This document shows positions 22,713 to 30,054 of a DNA stretch of 64,000 bases, piece after piece (the first letter of the stretch is position 1; every line of letters begins with the position of its first letter). The DNA lies in NCBI GenBank assembly GCA_964618455.1, contig CAZUAQ010000017.1:1-64000 (forward strand). The letters are read 5' to 3'. The position numbers and the translations under genes are program-made. The notes under the pieces are model-generated. The model did not search any database. It had not been told where the DNA came from and saw only the letters and a program-made list of their open reading frames with translations. The stretch is from CAZUAQ01 sp964618455 (lineage in GTDB: Bacteria > Planctomycetota > Phycisphaerae > UBA1845 > PWPN01).

Positions 22713-22784
22713 AGCCGCCGGCGGGAATCGAACCCGCAACCCCGGACTGGCAGACCGGCGTGATCCCCGTTTCACCACAGCGAC
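22713..22784 (-). tRNA. tRNA-Gly (GCC)
   Basis: Acceptor GTCGCTG/CGGCGGC, loop CTGCCAG, D-stem GTGA/TCAC; pair 31-39 is T-T. First gene of the array in transcription order. Confidence 0.88.
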
Positions 22785-22995
22785 GTCTTGATTCTCACGC
22801 GCGCACCTCGGGTGGACGCGTTCAAGGACACGTACGCCACCGTTCGCAGCGCGCGACGGTTTCGACAACTGAAGCTCAAGCTTCATGGATTCGGTTGTGC
22901 ACGGAGGGGGTGCCGACAAGATCCTGCAACGATACCGGCTCGAGATTCGCTCGAGGGGCATCGGCAAGAGTTGTGTTGAAAGGGTCGAGGTAATG

Positions 22996-23024
22996 TATAT
23001 ACGTCACGAATACGCCGGAGGCAA
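22996..23024 (-). promoter_or_regulatory. Array promoter C (head of the tRNA array)
   Basis: On the minus strand TTGCCT (23024-23019), 17-base spacer, TATATA (23001-22996). It leads into about 200 bases of leader without a visible gene before tRNA-Gly(GCC). Confidence 0.72.
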
Positions 23025-23052
23025 ATCGAATCTCTCATTTTTTGGCTGTTCG

Positions 23053-23080
23053 TTCACGCGGTGAAGCCTCGTGGTATAAT
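23053..23080 (+). promoter_or_regulatory. Extended -10 promoter of the membrane ferredoxin gene
   Basis: TGG-TATAAT (23072-23080) is an extended -10; TTCACG (23053-23058) is a weak -35 with a 16-base spacer. Divergent from array promoter C about 30 bases away. Confidence 0.6.
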
Positions 23081-23142
23081 GCATGTTGGTCGTCGGACAC
23101 ATCGTTACGGGCCCGGAGCCCTTTGGGACAATCGAGAGCATC

Positions 23143-25296
23143 ATGGCACGTCGCAAGCGGTCCAAGAAGATTCCCCTGCCGCAGCTGAAGACGCCCGCGC
23201 CGCGCTCGTCGAAGTCGGCCAAGGGAGGCTGCGGGAGCGTCCGGCCGTCGACGCGCGGAAAGTGGCGGGCCCTGAGTCTCTTCCTGGTTCACGTGGCCAT
23301 CGCGCTGCATATCGCCCACTGGTGGGCTACCGGGAAGACTGTCACGCCGGTCGAACCGAGCGAAGCCATGCAGACCCTCGGCCGCGAAGCGCTCGTCAAC
23401 GCCGGGTTCGTCTTCTTCGCCCTGGCGATCCTGAGCACGCTGATCTTCGGCCGGTTCTTCTGCGGCTGGGGATGCCACCTGGTGGCGTACCAGGATCTGT
23501 GCACCTGGATCCTCAAGAAGGTCGGGATCAAGCCGCAGCCCTTTCGCTCGCGGCTGCTCATCTTCGTGCCCCTGGCGGCGGCGATCTTCATGTTCGTCCT
23601 GCCGACTGTGACGCGACTGATCATGGGTGTCGATCGTGATCCCTACACATCGCACTTCACGACGTACGATTTCTGGGAGCGCTTCCCGGGCTGGGTAGTC
23701 GGCTCGCTGACCATCTTCGTGTGCGGATTCGCGATCGTGTACCTCCTGGGCAACAAGGGCTTCTGCACGTATGCATGTCCTTATGGTGGATTCTTCGGAC
23801 TGGCGGACCAGGTCACCCCGGGCAAGATCCGCGTGACGGATGCCTGCGAACGGTGCGGCCACTGCACCGCCGCCTGTACCTCCAATGTGCGTGTTCACGA
23901 GGAAGTGCATCTTCACGGCATGGTGATCAATCCCGGCTGCATGAAATGCCTCGACTGCATCAGCGTCTGTCCGAAGGATGCGCTGTACTTCGGATACGGC
24001 AAGCCCGCCGTCACCGCGAAGAAGCAAGACACGTCCAAGCCGAAACGGTACGACTTCACCTGGGCCGAAGAGATCGGCCTGGCACTGCTCTTTCTCGCGT
24101 CGGTCGCCATTCTGCGAAAGCTGTACGACGGCGTTCCGTTTCTTCTCGCCCTGGCCCTGGCGTCCATCAGCGCGTACGTCCTTCTGACGGCAGCGCGATT
24201 CCTGTACGCACGTCATCTTCGGTTCGCGCGGTTCACGCTTCGATCGGGAGGAAGGATTACCCGGTCAGGCCTGGTCTTTGCCACGGTGGCGGCGGTGTGG
24301 GCACTCTTCCTGGGCCACTCGGCAGTGGTGCAGTACTTCACGATTCGCGGCCAGATGGAGATCAGCGAGGCGCGACAATCATCCGGTGCCTCAACCGTCA
24401 GCGCTCCTCACATCGCGCGTGCCCATCTGAACCGGGGCATCGGCTATCTCGAACGGGCGGACGCCTGGGGGCTGGTTCCGGTGGCGAATGTGCTCTTCGA
24501 CCTGGGGACGGCCTACGCCGGCCGGGAGGAAATGGAGAAGGCCAAAGCGACGTTGACCCGCGCGGTCACCTTCGCGCCGAGATTCGCCGCCGCGCGTCAT
24601 CAACTCGCGACGCTGCTCATGGAGGAAGGAGCGCTCGAGAATGCCGAGGCGCAACTCCGCGAGGTCGTTCGAGTCGCGCCGGAGTTCCCCAAGGCCCACA
24701 GCGATCTGGCAAACCTCCTGATCGGCCAGGGGCGTGCGGATGAGGCGGCGTCGATGCTGGAGGAACTGATCACCCGGCGCCCGGACGTCGTGGAATTTCA
24801 TCTCGCCTGGGGGCTGGCCCTGGCCCACGCCGGAGAAATCGATCGCGCGACCGAGGTAATGCGCGATACGGCGGACCGATGGCCATCCCACCCCGACGCG
24901 CATTACAACCTCGGCACGACGCTGGCCACGCGGGATGATTACGAACCGGCCCTGGCCGCGTTGGAGAAGGCGGCGGAACTGAATCCCGATTCGGGGATGA
25001 TCCATACGACGCTGGCCCAGACCGCCGAACGGTTCGGCCAGTTGGACCGCGCGGAAAAGCACTTCCGTAAGGCCCGCGATCTCCATCCCTTTCATTCCGC
25101 TTACGTCAAGACATGGGTCATCGCCATTGCACGGCGTGGGGAATTGGACCAGGAAATCCGCAAAGCCGAGGGCGCTTCCTTCCGCAGCCGGGAAGCCCGC
25201 TACCGGCTGATCTATCTCTATGGCGCGGCGGGTCGTACCGATGAAGCCGGTCGCATGGCGGCGGAGTTCAGGGACATGAATGAGACCGGTTCATAA
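23143..25296 (+). CDS. NapH-like membrane 4Fe-4S protein fused to TPR domain
   Basis: Encodes 717 residues. The first half has about five membrane helices and the NapH/NosR/CcoG-type cysteine patterns: FCGWGCHLVAYQDLC, FCTYACPYGG, then two 4Fe-4S motifs CERCGHCTAACTSNV and CMKCLDCISVCP. After two or three further helices comes a run of about six tetratricopeptide repeats (about residues 440-700). The redox half should pass electrons across the inner membrane to periplasmic partners; the TPR half is a protein-interaction scaffold. Start at 23143 excludes 20 non-homologous residues. A NapG-like ferredoxin gene at 26601-27203 may be its partner. Confidence 0.87.
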   Translation: MARRKRSKKIPLPQLKTPAPRSSKSAKGGCGSVRPSTRGKWRALSLFLVHVAIALHIAHWWATGKTVTPVEPSEAMQTLGREALVNAGFVFFALAILSTLIFGRFFCGWGCHLVAYQDLCTWILKKVGIKPQPFRSRLLIFVPLAAAIFMFVLPTVTRLIMGVDRDPYTSHFTTYDFWERFPGWVVGSLTIFVCGFAIVYLLGNKGFCTYACPYGGFFGLADQVTPGKIRVTDACERCGHCTAACTSNVRVHEEVHLHGMVINPGCMKCLDCISVCPKDALYFGYGKPAVTAKKQDTSKPKRYDFTWAEEIGLALLFLASVAILRKLYDGVPFLLALALASISAYVLLTAARFLYARHLRFARFTLRSGGRITRSGLVFATVAAVWALFLGHSAVVQYFTIRGQMEISEARQSSGASTVSAPHIARAHLNRGIGYLERADAWGLVPVANVLFDLGTAYAGREEMEKAKATLTRAVTFAPRFAAARHQLATLLMEEGALENAEAQLREVVRVAPEFPKAHSDLANLLIGQGRADEAASMLEELITRRPDVVEFHLAWGLALAHAGEIDRATEVMRDTADRWPSHPDAHYNLGTTLATRDDYEPALAALEKAAELNPDSGMIHTTLAQTAERFGQLDRAEKHFRKARDLHPFHSAYVKTWVIAIARRGELDQEIRKAEGASFRSREARYRLIYLYGAAGRTDEAGRMAAEFRDMNETGS

Positions 25297-25325
25297 CGAG
25301 ATGCCTCTGAAGACCCACTCGTGAA

Positions 25326-26459
25326 TCACCACTCCGCAATCGATCCGTCGCGAAACGCGAACTCGGGCGTCTTCCAGTCGCCGGGGTATTTCAGGGCTTT
25401 GAGCTTGTCCATGTCGATCTCGATGCCGAGGCCGGGTTTGTCGGTCACGTCGACGTAACCGCTCTGCACCTTGAACGGCTCGACCAGCAGGTCGTCGCCG
25501 AGGGAGATCTGCTCCTGCATCAGGAAGTTCGGCGTGCAGGCATCGAGTTGCAGGCATGCCGCCAGGGAGACCGCACTCAGCGGACAGTGCGGCGCGACGG
25601 AGATGTAGTGACTCTCCGCCATGGCGGCGATCTTGCGGGCTTCGAAAATACCGCCCATGTGCGAGAGATCCGGCTGGATGATCGAGACCGCCTGCTTCTC
25701 GATGACCTCGCGATAGCCCCACTTCGTGTAGAGCCGCTCGCCGGTCGCGAGGGGGACGGTGGTGGACCGCGCGACGCGGACCATGGCGTCGACGTTCTCG
25801 GGCAGCACCGCCTCTTCGAGGAAGATCGGCGAATACGGCTCCAGGGCGCGCGCGAATCGGATGGCCATGGGTGGACTGAGCCGACCATGACCGTCGAGGC
25901 AGAACTGGATCTTCTCCTCGCGCGTGGAGTCCTTGGCCGCCTGTTCGCAGAAGGTCTTCACCAGTGCGATGGCGTCGTCCACCGCCGAGGGGGCATCGAC
26001 CGCGGCGATCAGCCTCCAGGGGCTGAACTTGAACGTGTTGAACCCGAGCTCGCGTTTGCGTCGGTAACGCTCCATGAGCGTCTCCGGCCGTCGACCCCCG
26101 ATCTGGGCGTAGATGCGGATGCGATCACGCACCCGACCGCCGAGCAGCTCGTACACCGGCACGTTCAGCCACTTGCCCTTGATGTCCCACAACGCCTGCT
26201 CGATCCCGGAGATCGCGCTGCACATCACCGGTCCGCCACGGTAGAAGCCGGTGCGGTACAGCCGCTGCCAGATATGCTCGATGCGGCGCACATCTTCATT
26301 TTTCACATGGTCGAGCATCTGGTGGATGGCGGCCTCGACGACGCGATTATGCCCTTCGAGCGTCGGCTCGCCCCATCCGACGAGTCCGTTATCCGTTTCG
26401 ATCCGTAGCAGGAGATAGCGCGGCTTGATGTGGTAGAGGTCGTAGTGCTTGATCTTCAT
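25326..26459 (-). CDS. dgoD: D-galactonate dehydratase-like enolase-superfamily enzyme
   Basis: Encodes 377 residues, close to DgoD throughout: ETDNGLVGWGEPTLEG at the N-terminus, RTGFYRGGPV, ALWDIKGKWLNVPVYELLGG, then barrel residues LDGHGR (metal-binding Asp and catalytic His), FLEEAV, ATGERLY, QPDLSHMGGI and PHCPLSAVSLAACL. The enzyme removes water from a sugar acid, classically D-galactonate, in the cytoplasm. Length and ending (SIAEW) match the family. Substrate could differ, as this family is broad. It lies between the two ferredoxin-type genes, convergent with the first. Confidence 0.9.
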   Translation of the reverse strand: MKIKHYDLYHIKPRYLLLRIETDNGLVGWGEPTLEGHNRVVEAAIHQMLDHVKNEDVRRIEHIWQRLYRTGFYRGGPVMCSAISGIEQALWDIKGKWLNVPVYELLGGRVRDRIRIYAQIGGRRPETLMERYRRKRELGFNTFKFSPWRLIAAVDAPSAVDDAIALVKTFCEQAAKDSTREEKIQFCLDGHGRLSPPMAIRFARALEPYSPIFLEEAVLPENVDAMVRVARSTTVPLATGERLYTKWGYREVIEKQAVSIIQPDLSHMGGIFEARKIAAMAESHYISVAPHCPLSAVSLAACLQLDACTPNFLMQEQISLGDDLLVEPFKVQSGYVDVTDKPGLGIEIDMDKLKALKYPGDWKTPEFAFRDGSIAEW

Positions 26460-26600
26460 CCCATTCCTCGAGTTTCGGTTCGGGCACCCCTCGGCTGAGT
26501 CGATCCGGGCGGCGGGCGCTGTGCAGACGATCCCCCGTGCTTTTCGCCCTGCGGAAACATTACCAGATCCGCGGGGATTCGAGAACCTCGCCGGTGCCCG

Positions 26601-27203
26601 TCAATCGGGCTCGATGTGAATCGCCTTGGGGGCGGGTGGGCAGTAAAACTGGCAGATCCCGCATCCGACGCAGCCATCGGATTTGACCTCGATCCGGCCG
26701 GCATCGTTGAGATCGATGGCGTCGGTGCCGAACGGGCACTTGTCGATGCAGAGCGTGCAATCCTCGCCCTTGGAGCGTACGCACCGCTCGTGGTTGACGA
26801 TCGCGAGCCCCATGCGGATGTCGGCGGGCTTGTCGACCAGCGTGAGGGCCCCGCTCGGACAGGCCTTCATGCACGCCAGGTCATCGCACACCACGCAGGC
26901 GGAGAGATCCGGATCGACGTACGGAGTGCCCGCGCGTTCGAGATCGTCGCTCGAGGTGGTTCGGATGGCGCGGGCCGGGCAGACATCCACGCAGTTGCCG
27001 CAGCGGTAGCAGGTGTCCAGGAATTGCTTCTCGGGCAGCGCGCCCGGCGGACGCAACGCCACGCGATCCACCGGGAGTTCGATGTTCAAGCGATCTTCGA
27101 TGTACCCCGCCAGCGGTTCGAGAATCCGCCGGAACCCGAAGCGGAACATCTGTCGCCGGTTCTGGGGAAGATCGTCGTATTGTTCATCATCCGGAGGCAT
27201 CAT
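26601..27203 (-). CDS. NapG/MauM-like ferredoxin with four 4Fe-4S clusters
   Basis: Encodes 200 residues with four cysteine clusters: CYRCGNCVDVCP, CVVCDDLACMKACP, a CxxxxxxxCxxC-type cluster ending CIDKCP, and CVGCGICQFYCPP. This order matches NapG/MauM ferredoxins that work with NapH-type membrane proteins. The N-terminus has RRQMFRFGFRR but no convincing Tat hydrophobic stretch, so it is probably cytoplasmic or truncated relative to NapG. Likely electron partner of the 23143 gene, although transcribed in the opposite direction with dgoD between. ATG 27203 (or the next codon). Confidence 0.87.
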   Translation of the reverse strand: MMPPDDEQYDDLPQNRRQMFRFGFRRILEPLAGYIEDRLNIELPVDRVALRPPGALPEKQFLDTCYRCGNCVDVCPARAIRTTSSDDLERAGTPYVDPDLSACVVCDDLACMKACPSGALTLVDKPADIRMGLAIVNHERCVRSKGEDCTLCIDKCPFGTDAIDLNDAGRIEVKSDGCVGCGICQFYCPPAPKAIHIEPD

Positions 27204-27279
27204 GTCCTCGAGTTACCTCAGGTCATCACAAACAGATTGCGTCATGATAGAAAAACAGTCCCGGGCATGTCCATGACAT

Positions 27280-27507
27280 CTATGACGGCTTGGATTCGGT
27301 CAGTGCCTTTTCCAGCTTGGCCAGTTGCGACGTCAACTTCTTGATCCGCTTGTTGTACTGCTCGAACGTGCCGCGGACGTCCGGGCTCAACTGCATGCAG
27401 TCCTCGCAGTAGAACCGCGTCGCCTCACTGCGGAGCACCGGATACTTGTACTTCCGGTCACACGCCCGGCATATTCGTTCCTGCAGTTCGTCGCTCTGAT
27501 CCACCAT
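27280..27507 (-). CDS. Small zinc-ribbon protein
   Basis: Encodes 75 residues. Four cysteines in two pairs (CRACDRKYKYPV and CEDCMQL) form a zinc ribbon, followed by a charged helix (YNKRIKKLTSQLAKLEKAL) likely to be a coiled coil. No known family is recognised; small proteins of this form often assist RNA polymerase or ribosomal factors. It is the middle gene of a likely minus-strand group: 48 bases downstream of the 27555-28010 gene and 77 bases upstream of the ferredoxin gene. Confidence 0.75.
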   Translation of the reverse strand: MVDQSDELQERICRACDRKYKYPVLRSEATRFYCEDCMQLSPDVRGTFEQYNKRIKKLTSQLAKLEKALTESKPS

Positions 27508-27554
27508 GACTCACCTGCCAGCTGTTTCGGCCCGGGCGCCGATCACGCTTGTGA

Positions 27555-28010
27555 TCAAACACTCTGCACCGGGTCGAGCTCCAGTCTCTCCCGCAACGCA
27601 TCGTCCGCCACGAGCAGTTTGTCCACGAGTTCCTCGCTCACCACGTGAATCCGCCCACTGCAGAACACGACACCCCGGCCGTCACGAAGGCTCGGGAACT
27701 CCAGCACCTTATGATACGACGCGGCATCGTGCACGAGGATCAGTTTTTCATCGAGATCCATCCGCCCGCAAGGCCGGTAAACCACCGTCTCGGACTCGGG
27801 CAGGTTCAATTCCTCGAGCGAATCGGGAAGCAACTGACCGTGGGCATTCGCGTAATTCCGCAGCGCGGTGGCGAATCGAGACAGGCGCTTCTTGGCGACC
27901 TCCCCGTCCTGCTCGTGCTGCCAAAGCCGATAACGCAGGTAGATAAACTCCCCGATGAAAATCGCCCCGGCCCCGAGGATCACCCAGACCGTCACTGGCC
28001 AGTCGCTCAT
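27555..28010 (-). CDS. Single-pass membrane protein, unknown function
   Basis: Encodes 151 residues. One N-terminal membrane helix (about residues 7-26) is followed by a cytoplasmic or periplasmic region with RFATALRNYANAHGQLLPDSLEEL, a pattern seen after the first helix of pilin-like and DUF1559-type planctomycete proteins. It lacks a prepilin cleavage site, so pilin assignment is rejected. The remainder (YRPCGRMDLDEKLILVHD) has no recognised motif. Co-oriented with the zinc-ribbon and ferredoxin genes. Confidence 0.7.
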   Translation of the reverse strand: MSDWPVTVWVILGAGAIFIGEFIYLRYRLWQHEQDGEVAKKRLSRFATALRNYANAHGQLLPDSLEELNLPESETVVYRPCGRMDLDEKLILVHDAASYHKVLEFPSLRDGRGVVFCSGRIHVVSEELVDKLLVADDALRERLELDPVQSV

Positions 28011-28105
28011 GCCTGATCGCTCGCAAAAGGGGGATTCCGGACCTCGTGCACATCTCCCGTCATCGTAGGAAATCCCCTGTCGCGGGGCAAATTCCGTGAA
28101 ACGCG

Positions 28106-28134
28106 TTGGAGCAGGCCCCCCGGCAGGGTATGAT
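28106..28134 (+). promoter_or_regulatory. Sigma70-type promoter of the clan GH-A hydrolase
   Basis: TTGGAG (28106-28111) and TATGAT (28129-28134) with a 17-base spacer, about 100 bases before the coding start. Confidence 0.6.
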
Positions 28135-28242
28135 AGTCATACAGCGGAGTGCATCGATTGTATTCAACACAGGGCCCGTCCGAATAGGAACGTCTCCACG
28201 TGGGACGGTCGGTGCGCGCCCGGAGGCAGGAGGCTGACGCGT

Positions 28243-30054
28243 ATGCCCCCACGTTCGCGAAGTTTCACGTTCGTCATGTTCCTTCTGGCATGCTCCACCA
28301 CGCTGGCGGAGAGCCCGAACCCATATGGCATTCACGATCACACGCCGAGCCCGCAGCCGTGGCTTGACCGGGTCTCCAACGGGGGCGCAACCGGGTGGAT
28401 CACCGCCACCGTGGCGATCGGTCGCAATCCGAACGACTTTGGCGGTGTCGATTTCCGCTACCTCTCGGACCAGGGACACACCGTCATCTGCCGGCTCAAC
28501 AACGGGTACGGCACGACCGGTTCGTTGCCCGCCCCACAGTACTACGCCGACTTCGCCCAGCGCTGCGCGAACTTCGTCGCCAACAGCCAGGGTTGCAATA
28601 TCTGGCACATCGGCAACGAGATGAACCTCGCGTCGGAATGGCCGATGGTCAATGGCTACCGTAATTACGTCAGTCCGCAGCAGGTGGCCCAGAGCTTTCG
28701 TCTGGCCTACGACGCCATCAAGGCGGTGCGACCGAACGACAAGGTGCTGAGCATGCCGATGGCACCGTGGGCGGGCCCCTATGGCGCGGGGGCGGATCAC
28801 GACGGCCAGCCGCTGAACTGGGTGACCTATCTCAACCAGATGTTGACCGCCATCACGACCAGCACACCGGGCCCTTACGGCACCGGACCGGACGGCATCG
28901 CCCTGCACATCAACTCGCGCGGCTACACGTACAACGACATTCACAGCACGAGCCAGGTTTTCGCGGCCGGCCAGAACCTCTACTTCAGCTTCTACGTCTA
29001 CAAGGACTGGATCAATCTCGGTATCCCGCAGAATCTCTGGCACCTTCCCCTCTACGCCACCGAGTGCAACGGCAACTACTACTGGAAAGGCGGCCATCCC
29101 GAGTGCACGGATACCAACAATCCCTCGTGCAGTTACCAGTCGGGTTGGCTTCAGGAGATCTACGCGGAGATCAATCGCTGGAACACGATCGAGGCGCCTG
29201 CCGCCGGGAAGCCTCAGTTCCGCTGCATCAACATGTACCGCTGGTGCGCGAACTGCGACGGCTGGAACATCGACAACTCGCCGGTGGAAGGGACGATGCT
29301 CTCCGACCTCGACGCGGCGGTGGCCCAACTCTACGACTGGAGCGGCACGAGTTGTGTCGGAAGTGTCACCTCCCATGCCGGCACGCCGGCCGGTAACAAT
29401 CTCTCCCTGCTCGCCGACGATGCACAGGCGGACAGCGTGTACAACGGTGACACCGCGAACTGGGGTCCGCAGAAAGCGCTGGACGGAGTGAACTCGGCTT
29501 CGAGCAAGTGGACTTCGGCGGACAGCGCTCCGCCCCACTGGCTGGCGGTCGATCTCGGCAAGGTGATGACGGTCCACGGGTACAGGGTGCGGCTGCCCGG
29601 CGGGGCCGGGGAGTCGGACACGTACAACGCCCGGGAATTCAGCATCGAACGTGGCACATCGATCAACGGGCCCTGGTCGACGGACATCTGCGTGGACAAT
29701 TCGAGTGCGGCGGACGTGGTCACACGCACCTATGACGCGGCGCAGTCCCTCCGGTATGTGCGCTTGCACATCACCACTCCGGGAACGACGGACGACATCG
29801 CGCGGCTGCCGGAGTTCGAGATCATCGGTATCGCCCCCAACGCCACCGGCGACCTCGACGGCGACGGCGATTCAGATCTGGCCGATTACGGGAAATTCCA
29901 GGCGTGCATGACCGGGACGATCCAGGAGATCTCCGGCCCCGAGTGCGACCCGGCGGACATCAACGACGACCTGCACGTTGATTCGCTGGATTTCTCAGCG
30001 TTCATCAACTGCCTGAGCGGGGCAGACGTGCCGGTTCCGGTGGAGTGTCAGTGA
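28243..30054 (+). CDS. Secreted clan GH-A-like glycoside hydrolase with discoidin domain and dockerin
   Basis: Encodes 603 residues: signal peptide (1-25), a TIM-barrel-like hydrolase domain (about 28-365), an F5/8 type C (discoidin) carbohydrate-binding domain (about 390-525; ALDGVNSASSKWTSAD, LAVDLGKVMTVHGYRV) and a dockerin-like end with two Dx(D/N)xDxxxD loops. In the barrel, HIGNEMN supplies the Asn-Glu acid/base pair of clan GH-A and ATECNGNYY a plausible nucleophile Glu. The precise GH family and substrate are not recognised. Start ATG 28243 follows GGAGG by about ten bases. Its 3' end overlaps the convergent transporter gene by seven bases. Confidence 0.83.
   Translation: MPPRSRSFTFVMFLLACSTTLAESPNPYGIHDHTPSPQPWLDRVSNGGATGWITATVAIGRNPNDFGGVDFRYLSDQGHTVICRLNNGYGTTGSLPAPQYYADFAQRCANFVANSQGCNIWHIGNEMNLASEWPMVNGYRNYVSPQQVAQSFRLAYDAIKAVRPNDKVLSMPMAPWAGPYGAGADHDGQPLNWVTYLNQMLTAITTSTPGPYGTGPDGIALHINSRGYTYNDIHSTSQVFAAGQNLYFSFYVYKDWINLGIPQNLWHLPLYATECNGNYYWKGGHPECTDTNNPSCSYQSGWLQEIYAEINRWNTIEAPAAGKPQFRCINMYRWCANCDGWNIDNSPVEGTMLSDLDAAVAQLYDWSGTSCVGSVTSHAGTPAGNNLSLLADDAQADSVYNGDTANWGPQKALDGVNSASSKWTSADSAPPHWLAVDLGKVMTVHGYRVRLPGGAGESDTYNAREFSIERGTSINGPWSTDICVDNSSAADVVTRTYDAAQSLRYVRLHITTPGTTDDIARLPEFEIIGIAPNATGDLDGDGDSDLADYGKFQACMTGTIQEISGPECDPADINDDLHVDSLDFSAFINCLSGADVPVPVECQ

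Larger units (their letters stand above)
18822..22784 (-). other. tRNA array: 29 tRNA or tRNA-like genes for all 20 amino acids
   Basis: All members are on the minus strand. Gene order along transcription: Gly, Gly, Thr, Arg, Arg, Met, Val, Asn, Lys, Cys, Ile, Lys, Pro, Asp, Glu, an undetermined one, His, Ser, Arg, Ser, Gln, Gln, Phe, Leu, Leu, Ala, Trp, Leu, Tyr. Many neighbours are only 3-6 bases apart. None encodes CCA. Three matching promoters and two terminators divide it. Several members have unusual structures, and Thr(CGT) and Arg(ACG) duplicate ordinary tRNA genes elsewhere in the window. Similar long arrays occur on plasmids, phages and integrative elements, but no integrase is visible here. 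Confidence 0.92.

Noticed and set aside
18822..22784. CRISPR array
   Set aside because: Regular spacing and repeated motifs (TTCGAA-like) come from tRNA T-arms; units fold as cloverleafs and differ in sequence.
28060..29769. Long open frame (569 codons) on the minus strand
   Set aside because: Antisense shadow of the glycoside hydrolase gene, which has a promoter, signal peptide and domains.
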